From: JBEEJL01 sp043744215
GTDB taxonomy: Bacteria > Pseudomonadota > Gammaproteobacteria > Burkholderiales > JBEEJL01
Reading direction: 5' to 3'
Length of the DNA: 64,000 bases
Assembly (NCBI GenBank): GCA_043744215.1
Contig: JAYTVC010000033.1
Span: 11,770 to 75,769 of the forward strand
Positions 51,313 through 58,919 of the stretch are shown here, one piece after another. The notes beneath the pieces were generated by a model. It was given only the letters and a program-made list of their open reading frames with translations, searched no databases and was not told the origin of the DNA. Numbering within the stretch: position 1 is the first letter of the stretch; every line of letters begins with the position of its first letter. The position numbers were made by a program, and so were the translations under genes.

Positions 51313-51872
51313 TTGCTGGAATACTCTTGGCTGCCGGTTCTGCTTCCCGTTTCGGTGGCGACAAATTATTACATCACATAAACGGCGTGCCTATCGGCGT
51401 TTTGGCTGCGCGCAATTTGAGCGCGGCGCTGACGCATGTGGTGGCAGTGGTGCGCACTGGCGATCACCGTTTGCGCAATGCACTGTTGATGGAAAATATC
51501 GAAGTGGTCGAATGCGACAACGCCGACGAAGGTATGGGCACCAGCCTCGCCTGTGGCGTGCGCGCGGTGAAAGATGCCGATGGTTGGCTAGTGGCGCTGG
51601 GCGACATGCCGTTCATCCAGCCGGAAACCATTTCCGACATCGCCGAACAAGTCGCCCACGGTGCCGTCATCGTCGCACCGGAATATGCCGGCCAGCGCGG
51701 CCATCCCGTCGGCTTCGTCAAGCAATTCGGTTCGGAGTTAATGGCTTTGCACGGCGACACCGGCGCACGTGATTTGCTGATTCGATACGCGCCGCTGGTG
51801 ATGACACTCAAAACCCATGATCGCGGTGTGGTACGCGACATTGATACGGCGGAAGATTTAATGGTGCGGTGA
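51309..51872 (+). CDS. MocA-like molybdenum cofactor cytidylyltransferase
   Basis: 187 residues of the MobA/MocA nucleotidyltransferase fold. 'ILLAAGSASRFGGDKLL' is the CTP-binding signature, 'MGTSLACGVRAV' the LSxSLxxG-type motif and 'ALGDMPFIQPETI' the Mg-binding DMP loop; 'RGHPVGF' completes the site. MocA makes the MCD form of the cofactor needed by xanthine-oxidase-family enzymes, completing the hydroxylase cluster. It is coupled to the XdhC-like gene by an ATGA overlap and followed by the repeats at 51895-52054. Confidence 0.9.
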   Translation: MIAGILLAAGSASRFGGDKLLHHINGVPIGVLAARNLSAALTHVVAVVRTGDHRLRNALLMENIEVVECDNADEGMGTSLACGVRAVKDADGWLVALGDMPFIQPETISDIAEQVAHGAVIVAPEYAGQRGHPVGFVKQFGSELMALHGDTGARDLLIRYAPLVMTLKTHDRGVVRDIDTAEDLMVR

Positions 51873-51894
51873 GCGGTGTTTTTTGCGAAAGCGC

Positions 51895-52054
51895 AGGGTG
51901 CGCTTGCGCACCGGTTTGTGTAGGGTGCGCTTGCGCACCAGCTTGTGCAGCACCATAATGTGTAGGGTGCGCTCGCGCACCAGCTTGTGTAGGGTGGGCT
52001 CTGCCCACCGTTGTCGCTGTTAACTTACGCTACGGTGGGCAGTGCCCACCCTAC
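51895..52054. repeat. Hairpin-rich 27-bp direct repeats
   Basis: Units of the form AGGGTGCGCTTGCGCACC plus GGTTTGTGT begin at 51895, 51922, 51964 and 51991, so steps are 27, 42 and 27. Each contains a GGTGCGC/GCGCACC inverted pair. The last unit is changed to GGTGGGC...GCCCACC, and its mirror image recurs at 52034-52053. The block lies between mocA-like and waaF genes that converge, where it could act as a transcription roadblock. Confidence 0.85.
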
Positions 52055-52070
52055 AAGTACTGCAAGTACA

Positions 52071-53081
52071 TCAGGCAGTTTTATATTCCAGCGCTTCTCT
52101 CACTATCTGTGGCCCCATCTGATTCATACAATTGAAATGCCCCAGCGGGCATTCGCGCTTAAAGCACGGGCTGCATTCCAGTTTCAGTGAAATGATTTTG
52201 GCATTGTCCGACAACGGTGGCGTGAAACTAGGCGAGCTGGAGCCGTAAAGCGCGGCCATGGGTTTATCCAGCGCGGCGGCGATATGCATCAGGCCGGAAT
52301 CGTTGCTGACGACTTTGTCGCACGCGCTGATTAAGTCGATGACTTCGCCTAGCGCGGTTTTGCCGGTGAGATCAATGCAAATATTTCCACTGGCAACTTG
52401 TATCTCCGCGCCCAGGATTTTTTCTTTCGCAGAACCCAGAATCCACACCTGATAATTTTCTGCGACCAGTTGCTTCGCCAATTCGCCGAAGTGTTTAGTC
52501 GGCCAGCGTTTGGCTGGGCCAAATTCTGCGCCCGGGCAGAAGGCGATGGCCGGTTTGTTTTGTTTCAAATTGAGTTTCGCCAGCGTCGCCGCGCGCATAG
52601 TGTGGGTGACTTGCAACGACGGCCGCTCAACAGGCCGCAACAAATTTTCCCCGGGGGATTGAGCGATTGCAGCGAAGCGCTCCACCATCAGCGGTAATGC
52701 ATTTTCATCGAGCTTGTGCATCACGTTGATAAGGCCGTAACGCATCTCACCCGTGAAGCCGATGCGTTTTGGAATGCCGGCAAAAAACGGAATCAGCGCG
52801 GACTTGAATGAATTGGGTAACACATAAGCCACGTCGTAATGTTTTTCGCGCAATTGTTTTCCCATCGCGCGCCGGGAAGTGAGTTGCAGCGCGCCGTGGC
52901 CGAAAGGATTGGCAATGACGTCATTTACTTCAGGCATGCGTTTGAGCAGTGGCGCAACCCACGAAGGTGCGAGCACATCGAGTTGTAAGTTTGCATGCTG
53001 TTCATGCAGGCGCATGAACAGCGGTTGCGCCATCACGGTGTCACCAACCCAGGAAGGTGCGATGACGAGAAAACGTGGCAT
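52071..53081 (-). CDS. waaF: ADP-heptose:LPS heptosyltransferase II
   Basis: 336 residues from ATG 53081; upstream codons to 53144 look non-coding. GT-B fold, family GT9: 'LVIAPSWVGDTVMAQPLFMRLHE' at the N-terminus, 'KRIGFTGEMRYGLINV', 'AFCPGAEFGPAKRWPTKHFGELAKQL' for the ADP-heptose site, and 'VSNDSGLMHIAAALDKPMAALYGSSSP'. It adds the second heptose to the lipopolysaccharide inner core on the cytoplasmic face. It follows the CHCC zinc-finger and ilvE genes on the same strand, an order often seen in betaproteobacteria. Confidence 0.94.
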   Translation of the reverse strand: MPRFLVIAPSWVGDTVMAQPLFMRLHEQHANLQLDVLAPSWVAPLLKRMPEVNDVIANPFGHGALQLTSRRAMGKQLREKHYDVAYVLPNSFKSALIPFFAGIPKRIGFTGEMRYGLINVMHKLDENALPLMVERFAAIAQSPGENLLRPVERPSLQVTHTMRAATLAKLNLKQNKPAIAFCPGAEFGPAKRWPTKHFGELAKQLVAENYQVWILGSAKEKILGAEIQVASGNICIDLTGKTALGEVIDLISACDKVVSNDSGLMHIAAALDKPMAALYGSSSPSFTPPLSDNAKIISLKLECSPCFKRECPLGHFNCMNQMGPQIVREALEYKTA

Positions 53082-53194
53082 CAGTGAAAATGAAGAATGA
53101 AGGCGGAAGAATGAAGGTGGAATGGTTGAAGGACGAATACCCATGATGAAGTTTGGTTTATTTCATCCTGCATCCTTCCGCCATCATCCTTCAA

Positions 53195-53398
53195 TTAGTG
53201 CCCGCCCGCAGGCACGCCGCCCTGCAATGTATATTTCGTGCCGCAGTAAGGACACAATGCTTCGCCGGTTTGTTCAATGGGCAAGAACACGCGCGGATGC
53301 GTGTTCCATAATTTCATCGATGGCATCGGGCAATGCAGCGGCAAATCTTTTGCCGTGACTTCGACAAAGCGTTGATTGAGTTCGGTTGGTTGATTCAT
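53195..53398 (-). CDS. CHCC-type zinc-finger protein (NDUFS6-like)
   Basis: A 67-residue protein with the zf-CHCC pattern: Cys23 ('LHCPMP'), His34 ('WNTHPRVFLPIE') and CPYC at 49-52 ('ALCPYCGTKYTL'). Mitochondrial relatives are complex I accessory subunits; the bacterial role is uncertain. It lies between ilvE and waaF on the same strand, and its ATG touches a dispersed AT element that also covers the ilvE stop. Confidence 0.9.
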   Translation of the reverse strand: MNQPTELNQRFVEVTAKDLPLHCPMPSMKLWNTHPRVFLPIEQTGEALCPYCGTKYTLQGGVPAGGH

Positions 53399-53399
53399 G

Positions 53400-53426
53400 A
53401 ATTATTCAATATAATCAATGTGTTAC
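53400..53426 (-). repeat. Dispersed AT-rich element, copy 12 (fills the ilvE to zinc-finger gap)
   Basis: AATTATTCAATATAATCAAT followed by GTGTTAC. The whole 24-base gap between the two genes, plus the ilvE stop codon, is this element. Confidence 0.9.
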
Positions 53427-54349
53427 TTATTAACGGGCGTGAGCCACGAATGATATTTTTTATTGCGGCCATTCACCACATCGAAGAATGCGGCCTGCAA
53501 TTTTTCCGTGATCGGGCCGCGTTTGCCATTGCCGATTGTGCGATTATCCAACTCTCGTATCGGCGTGACTTCGGCCGCGGTGCCGGTGAAAAATGCTTCG
53601 TCGGCGATGTAAATATCATCACGCGTGAGCTTGCGCGCTTCGACGTAAATGCCGAGGTCTGCACATAGGGTTTGGATCGAGCGCCAGGTGATGCCGTCCA
53701 GCGCCGAGGTGAGTTCAGGCGTATAAACTTTGCCGTCGCGCACGATAAAAATATTTTCGCCCGCGCCTTCGGCGACATAACCTTCCACATCTAACAGCAA
53801 GGCTTCGTCGTAACCGTCCTTGGTCGCCTCGAGGTTGGCGAGAATGGAGTTGGCGTAAGTCGAAGCGACTTTGGCCCGCGCCATGGTCACGTTAACGTGA
53901 TGACGCGCGAACGATGAAGTTTTGACACGGATGCCTTTGGTCAAGCCATCTTCACCCAGATACGCGCCCCACGGCCAGGCGGCGATGGCCACGTGTACCT
54001 TCGCGCCGATGGGCGACACGCCCATTTTTTCCGAGCCATAAAACGCCAGCGGGCGCAAATAGCAGCTTTCCAGTTTGTTGGCGCGCACCACTTCGCATTG
54101 GGCATCCATCAGCGTTTGCTTGCTGTAAGGAATGTCCATCATATAAATCTTGGCAGAGTTCATGAGGCGTTGGGTGTGTTCGGCCAGACGGAAAATGGCC
54201 GTGCCGATTTCGCTTTTATAGGCCCGCACGCCTTCGAATACCGAGAGGCCATAATGCAGTGAGTGGGTGAGCACGTGGGTGTTGGCGTCGCGCCAATTCA
54301 CCAATTTGCCGTCGTACCAGATAAAGCCATCGCGATCCGCCATTGACAT
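53423..54349 (-). CDS. ilvE: Branched-chain amino-acid aminotransferase
   Basis: 308 residues, class IV PLP fold. 'FEGVRAYKSEIGTAIFRLAEHTQRL' and 'YLRPLAFYGSEKMGV' are the usual substrate loops. The PLP lysine is in 'MARAKVASTYANSILA' and the phosphate-binding residues in 'YVAEGAGENIFIV', 'LDGITWRSI' and 'FFTGTAAEVTPIRELD'. It catalyses the last step of valine, leucine and isoleucine synthesis. It appears to be the first gene of the ilvE-zinc finger-waaF unit. Confidence 0.95.
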   Translation of the reverse strand: MSMADRDGFIWYDGKLVNWRDANTHVLTHSLHYGLSVFEGVRAYKSEIGTAIFRLAEHTQRLMNSAKIYMMDIPYSKQTLMDAQCEVVRANKLESCYLRPLAFYGSEKMGVSPIGAKVHVAIAAWPWGAYLGEDGLTKGIRVKTSSFARHHVNVTMARAKVASTYANSILANLEATKDGYDEALLLDVEGYVAEGAGENIFIVRDGKVYTPELTSALDGITWRSIQTLCADLGIYVEARKLTRDDIYIADEAFFTGTAAEVTPIRELDNRTIGNGKRGPITEKLQAAFFDVVNGRNKKYHSWLTPVNK

Positions 54350-54412
54350 GAGTCTGCTCCAAAGCTGAAAATCGAAAGATCAAAGTATAAACTAAAGACT
54401 CCCAAGGTAAAA

Positions 54413-55096
54413 ATGAACCCGAACAAAATCGAAATCAAAGCCGTCGTATTCGATGCTTATGGCACTTTATACGATGTGCATTCCGTCATTGCGCTGTGCG
54501 AGGAAATGTTTCCTGGCAAGGGCGCGCAACTCAGCCAGTTATGGCGCACCAAACAACTGGAATATTCGTGGCTGCGCAGCCTGATGCAGCGTTATGAAGA
54601 TTTTTGGCGGCTCACCGAGGACGGTCTGCACTACGCCTGCGCAGCGCTTAAGCTGGATTGTGATGCGGGGCAACGCGCGAGGCTCATGGATGCCTATTTG
54701 CATTTATCGCCTTACCCGGAAGTGGCGGCGACGTTGCAATCACTGAAGCATTTGCCGCTGGCGATTCTTTCCAACGGTTCGCCGCACATGCTCAATACTT
54801 TGGTGAAAAATTCCGGTTTCGATGGCGTGTTCAAATACATGATCAGTGTTGATGAGGTGAAAGTATTCAAACCCGACCCGCGCGTCTATCAGTTGGCGTT
54901 GGATAAACTCGGCGTGGCGAAAGAGTCCATCGCTTTCATATCGTCTAATGGTTGGGATATCGCCGGTTGCGGGGCCTTTGGTTTTCAGCCTTACTGGGTG
55001 AATCGCGGCAATCTGCCGGCTGAAAAATTGGGTGCGACACCGAAGGCGATGCTGACCAGCCTGGCGGCGCTACCCGAATTACTGCGTGGTCGATAA
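54413..55096 (+). CDS. Haloacid dehalogenase type II-like hydrolase
   Basis: 227 residues. HAD motifs: 'VFDAYGTLYDVHSV' with the nucleophile Asp14, 'AILSNGSPHML' (motif II Ser), 'KPDPRVYQLAL' (motif III Lys) and 'FISSNGWDIAGCGAFG' (motif IV: SSNxWD, the hallmark of 2-haloacid dehalogenases). The cap contains 'LWRTKQLEYSWLRSLMQRYEDFW', again typical of L-2-haloacid dehalogenase. AAGG lies upstream of the ATG. It is divergent from ilvE. Confidence 0.92.
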   Translation: MNPNKIEIKAVVFDAYGTLYDVHSVIALCEEMFPGKGAQLSQLWRTKQLEYSWLRSLMQRYEDFWRLTEDGLHYACAALKLDCDAGQRARLMDAYLHLSPYPEVAATLQSLKHLPLAILSNGSPHMLNTLVKNSGFDGVFKYMISVDEVKVFKPDPRVYQLALDKLGVAKESIAFISSNGWDIAGCGAFGFQPYWVNRGNLPAEKLGATPKAMLTSLAALPELLRGR

Positions 55097-55239
55097 GATC
55101 GGCTGGTAAACTATGGTGAGTAAATCTACATGGCCCGCTCGTTTGAATCCAATCTGGTTTAGCCTATGAAAAATATTTTTCAAACCAGCCAGATTTTTTA
55201 TGTCGCAACAGTACGCATAAAATAAGCGTAATAAAATAA

Positions 55240-56511
55240 ATGCAAAACCCTAAAAATATTACGGCCCTTTATCGGCCCGAGCCGGCCGCGCATCTCGCGA
55301 CACTGAGCGTAGAAGATGAAAAGCTCAATCACGACCTGCTGATTTTTGCGGCGGGCCTGATGATGATCCCGCCCGTGCTGTGGCTTGCTGTTTACTGGGC
55401 GTTCGGGCAGAAACTTTCCACCTTTATTCCGCTTTTGTATCAGGCGCTGTCCGGCTTGTCGTTGTTGTTTTATTCATGGTCGAAAAATTTTGCCTTGCTG
55501 CGCACGCTGCAACTGAGTTTGTTTTTATTTTTCCCGTTTGTGATGCAATGGTCTATCGGCGATTTCGTCAGTAGCAGCGGCGTGGCTTTGTGGGCCATTA
55601 TGGCACCGATCGGCGCGCTGATTTTTCATGGCCGACGCGAATCCATGCCCTGGTTTGTCGCGTTTGTGACGATGACGGGCCTGTCGGGCTTTTTTGATTA
55701 CTACCTAGCTGAACAACCCAAGATTCCCTTGCGCACCATTGCGGTATTTTTTGTACTCAACTTTGCCGCCATCTCCGCCATTGTGTATGTGCTGTTCCGC
55801 CATTTCTCCAATGAAAAAGACAAGGCGCGCGGATTGCTGCAACAGGAGCATCGGCTGCTGCAACAGGAGCAGGACCGCTCGGAAAAACTGCTGCTGAATA
55901 TTTTGCCGCAGCCCATCGCTCAACGTTTGATGCTGGACGAAAAAAATATCGCCGATGGTTTTCCTAATGTGTCGGTGATGTTTGCCGACATTGTGAACTT
56001 CACCAAACTTGCGGCGGATATGCCGCCTAATCGCATGGTGTCATTGCTGAACGATGTTTTTTCCGGGTTCGACGGCCTGGCAGAAAAGCACGGCCTGGAA
56101 AAAATCAAAACTATCGGCGATGCGTATATGGTCGCCGGCGGCCTTGATGACGGAAGCGAACATCGTTACGCCGATGCCATTGCCGACATGGCGCTCGACA
56201 TGCTCGACTGGTTACAAAAATATCCGGCCGCGGCAAATACGCAGCTTGAATTGCGTATCGGCATTGGCAGCGGGCCCGTTGTCGCCGGGGTCATCGGCAT
56301 GAAACGTTTTATCTACGATCTCTGGGGCGACACGGTCAACATCGCCAGCCGCATGACCAGCGAAGCGCCGACCGGATCCGTGCAAGTCGATGCAATGACG
56401 TATCAATTATTGCAAAGCCGTTATCGCTTCAGCAGTGCGCAACAAGTGGAAGTGAAAGGCAAAGGCCTGATGGAGGTCTATCAATTGCTGGGCCGAAACC
56501 CTATTCGCTGA
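55240..56511 (+). CDS. Membrane-bound class III adenylate cyclase
   Basis: 423 residues. Five or six membrane helices (about 30-195) lead into a linker with a tandem 'LLQQEHRLLQQEQ' coiled-coil repeat and the signalling helix 'SEKLLLNILPQPIAQRL'. The cyclase domain (about 240-415) has metal Asp in 'VMFADIVNFTKLA' and 'GDAYM', the adenine-selecting Lys in 'GLEKIKTIGDAY' and Asp in 'FIYDLWGDTVNIASRM', plus transition-state Asn and Arg in the same segment. It should make cAMP as a homodimer. The membrane part is not one I can name, and its signal is unknown. Confidence 0.92.
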   Translation: MQNPKNITALYRPEPAAHLATLSVEDEKLNHDLLIFAAGLMMIPPVLWLAVYWAFGQKLSTFIPLLYQALSGLSLLFYSWSKNFALLRTLQLSLFLFFPFVMQWSIGDFVSSSGVALWAIMAPIGALIFHGRRESMPWFVAFVTMTGLSGFFDYYLAEQPKIPLRTIAVFFVLNFAAISAIVYVLFRHFSNEKDKARGLLQQEHRLLQQEQDRSEKLLLNILPQPIAQRLMLDEKNIADGFPNVSVMFADIVNFTKLAADMPPNRMVSLLNDVFSGFDGLAEKHGLEKIKTIGDAYMVAGGLDDGSEHRYADAIADMALDMLDWLQKYPAAANTQLELRIGIGSGPVVAGVIGMKRFIYDLWGDTVNIASRMTSEAPTGSVQVDAMTYQLLQSRYRFSSAQQVEVKGKGLMEVYQLLGRNPIR

Positions 56512-56517
56512 AGCAAA

Positions 56518-56544
56518 AATTATTCAATATAATCAAATAGTTAT
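56518..56544 (-). repeat. Dispersed AT-rich element, copy 13
   Basis: A full consensus copy seven bases after the cyclase stop and 12 bases before the HAD start; it reads AATTATTCAATATAATCAAA and then TAGTTAT. Confidence 0.93.
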
Positions 56545-56555
56545 GATATATCCCC

Positions 56556-57167
56556 ATGCGGCAGTTTGATGTAGTGTTATTCGATTTGGGCGGTGTATTG
56601 GTGCCGGTGAAAGGCGTCGAAAGCATGCAGCGCTGGAGTAACGGCGCACTGAGCGAAAAAAATATGTGGCACCGCTGGCTATGGTCGCCCGCGGTGCGCC
56701 GGTTTGAATCGGGGCAAAGTGATCGACATGAATTTGCCAGCGAAGTGGTGCAGGAATTTTCGTTGAATGTAACGCCCGATATTTTTTTACAGGATTTCTC
56801 TGGTTGGGTGATGCAGGCTTTTACGCAAACTGTCCCGTTGCTTAATGCGCTGGCGGGGGATTACCGGCTGGCCTGCCTATCCAATACCAACGAAGTGCAC
56901 TGGCCGCGCATTGAACGTGAGATGGGGTTTGCCCATCACTTCGAGCATCAGTTTCTTTCATATAAAACCGGTTGGCTTAAACCTGAAGTGGAAACTTTTA
57001 AACGCGTTACCACCGCGCTCAATTGTGCACCGGAACGTATATTGTATCTGGATGACAATCAGGCCAACGTTGACAGCGCACAAGATGCCGGCATGCGTGC
57101 GTATCTGGTCAAGGGCGGCGAGCAGGTCAGCGAAAAAATACGCGAATTGGCTTTGCTCAATAGTTGA
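56556..57167 (+). CDS. HAD-superfamily hydrolase, YihX-like
   Basis: 203 residues, subfamily IA variant 3. Motif I 'VLFDLGGVLVPV', in which the usual DxD is D-L-G as in YihX-like phosphatases; motif II 'ACLSNTNEVHW'; motif III 'GWLKPEVETF' (Lys); motif IV 'ILYLDDNQANVDSA'. The cap contains 'WLWSPAVRRFESGQSDRHEFASEV', again YihX-like. YihX hydrolyses glucose-1-phosphate. The start follows the AT element, and the gene ends in the hairpin at 57186-57218. Confidence 0.88.
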   Translation: MRQFDVVLFDLGGVLVPVKGVESMQRWSNGALSEKNMWHRWLWSPAVRRFESGQSDRHEFASEVVQEFSLNVTPDIFLQDFSGWVMQAFTQTVPLLNALAGDYRLACLSNTNEVHWPRIEREMGFAHHFEHQFLSYKTGWLKPEVETFKRVTTALNCAPERILYLDDNQANVDSAQDAGMRAYLVKGGEQVSEKIRELALLNS

Positions 57168-57185
57168 GCCATGCTCGTGTGAATA

Positions 57186-57218
57186 AAAAACGGGGCGCAG
57201 AATGCGCCCCGTTTTTTT
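57186..57218. terminator. Bidirectional hairpin terminator
   Basis: The stem CGGGGCGC / GCGCCCCG has six As on the left and seven Ts on the right. It lies between the convergent HAD and psiF genes. Confidence 0.9.
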
Positions 57219-57279
57219 GTTTCGCGGGAAATATTAGTTGTCTGAATTCAGCGCAGCATGAATTTTGCGCACCATGAAT

Positions 57280-57579
57280 TTAGCGCACCATGCATTGCTT
57301 CACCATGGCTTTGCGTTCTGCGCCTTTTTTACCGCTGGCTTTAGCTTCTGAGCGGCAAGCTTTGCTTTTCTCTTTTTTCGCCGCACGCTTGGCTAATTTG
57401 TCGGGATCGCTGGCACCGCCGCCCAGGCATTGCTTCATGAAGGTTTTGCGTTCGTCGCCTTTCACGCCGGATGCTTTGGCTTCCGCATTGCATGAAGCCA
57501 TTTTCGGATTCGCGGCGAAGCTCTGCGCAGGAATCAAAAACAAAAAGCTGAGGCATAAAAGCGAGATAATTTTTTTCAT
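57280..57579 (-). CDS. psiF: PsiF-repeat protein, exported
   Basis: 99 residues. A signal peptide (1-22, ends SFA-AN) is followed by two PsiF repeats: 'MASCNAEAKASGVKGDERKTFMKQCL' and 'SKACRSEAKASGKKGAERKAMVKQC', each with paired cysteines and a basic helix. E. coli psiF is phosphate-starvation induced with unknown function. A 16-base tandem duplication of the gene's last codons lies just after the stop (57250-57296). Confidence 0.92.
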   Translation of the reverse strand: MKKIISLLCLSFLFLIPAQSFAANPKMASCNAEAKASGVKGDERKTFMKQCLGGGASDPDKLAKRAAKKEKSKACRSEAKASGKKGAERKAMVKQCMVR

Positions 57580-57708
57580 GGTATTCCTTAAGTGATGAGT
57601 GATGGTAACGGAGCCGTCAGCGCATGATTCTAACTAACGGTGTGGGCAGATTATAGGCGCAAAGCGGTAGCGCTGCGCAAGCGAAGAATGCAAAAATTTT
57701 GTAATCAT

Positions 57709-58896
57709 TCAATTCGTGCGATAGGCGTTGAAGACCTTGGCCAGGCGCTGCATGTCGGCAGATTTCATGGCAGGGTGCATGGGCAAATACAGCAGGTGCT
57801 GCATGGTAGCGGCTACTTCACCCTGGGCCGTTGTTTGCCCGTGGGGTGGCACGGCATACATGCTCGACGCACCGCGGCTGGCATCAAACCCATGTTGCCA
57901 AAAATATTTTACCAATTCATCCGGGCTATCGCTCAACACGGGAAACACCCAGTGGGAATGAAATGCTGCATGGCTTCCCGGTTGTGCCAGATTGTTGGCC
58001 AGCTCGGCAACGCCCTCGGCCACATGGCGTCGCTGGGTTATTACCGCTTGATCAAATTGTTTCATGCGCCGGTGCAATAATGCGATCAGCGGCGCAGACG
58101 GTTGGTGGCGGATACGGTTAAAAAAATCCGCGCCGGCAAAGCCGCGAATACTTTTAGTGATGATTTTGTCGTGGTCGGTGCCGGCGAGTTTGCATAGCTG
58201 CGCAAATAGTGTGAACACCGTTGGTATGGATACAAATTGCAGCAATGCGCTTTTCAGCAACTTTTTGAAAAATGTCATGCGTGTTTGCGTTGGCCAGGCC
58301 AACTGCCGCGCACGAATTTTATCCAGCAGGCCTTTATCCTTGAAGCGCAGCAGCGCGCCGCCCAGCGCCGTGGCAGTCTTGATGGTGCCGAAGCTGAACA
58401 TCGTCACATCGCTTTGCGCATGGCCGCGATAGTCGTCGCCAGTAAAAGCTTGCGCGCAATCTTCGAGCAACAGAACATGATGTTTGCGTGCAAATTCGGC
58501 GTAGGGCGTCATGTCGATGCGGCTGCCAAATAAATGGGCGACGAGCAGCGCACGGGTGGCTGGCGTGATGCTGCGCTCAAGCGCGTCGGTTTTTAACGCA
58601 AGGGTTTCCATATTGAGGTCCACCGGCACGGCGATCAGCCCATGTTCTTCAATAATGCGCGGCATGTCGCGGATGGTAATGGCCGACAATAAAATTTCGC
58701 TGCCCTTGGGGAAGTTTAGTTCACTCAGCAGCGCATCAAATCCGCTGCGCACGGAAAGGCAGGCGAGGCCGTTGCCGCCGGGAGACCAGAAATTTTCCAG
58801 CGTTTGCTGCGCGTCTGGTTTGCCAGGCAGCAAACATTGCAGCAAGCCAAAGCCAAAATCGGCCCAACCAATATCTAATTTGTTGCGAGGAATCAT
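57709..58896 (-). CDS. DegT/DnrJ/EryC1-family aminotransferase-like protein
   Basis: 395 residues of a fold type I PLP enzyme. 'LACLSVRSGFDALLSEL' begins the cofactor domain. 'VAHLFGSRIDMTPYAEFARKHHVLLLEDCAQAF' contains the PLP-contacting Asp and Gln pair, and 'VTMFSFGTIKTATALGGALL' carries the Schiff-base Lys. The family transfers amino groups to nucleotide-linked keto sugars, or dehydrates them. The C-terminal part is divergent, so the sugar is unknown. The stop lies 130 bases from psiF, and aspA precedes it by 20 bases in the same direction. Confidence 0.87.
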   Translation of the reverse strand: MIPRNKLDIGWADFGFGLLQCLLPGKPDAQQTLENFWSPGGNGLACLSVRSGFDALLSELNFPKGSEILLSAITIRDMPRIIEEHGLIAVPVDLNMETLALKTDALERSITPATRALLVAHLFGSRIDMTPYAEFARKHHVLLLEDCAQAFTGDDYRGHAQSDVTMFSFGTIKTATALGGALLRFKDKGLLDKIRARQLAWPTQTRMTFFKKLLKSALLQFVSIPTVFTLFAQLCKLAGTDHDKIITKSIRGFAGADFFNRIRHQPSAPLIALLHRRMKQFDQAVITQRRHVAEGVAELANNLAQPGSHAAFHSHWVFPVLSDSPDELVKYFWQHGFDASRGASSMYAVPPHGQTTAQGEVAATMQHLLYLPMHPAMKSADMQRLAKVFNAYRTN

Positions 58897-58919
58897 GTTT
58901 GCGTTTTCGTCAATAAATT

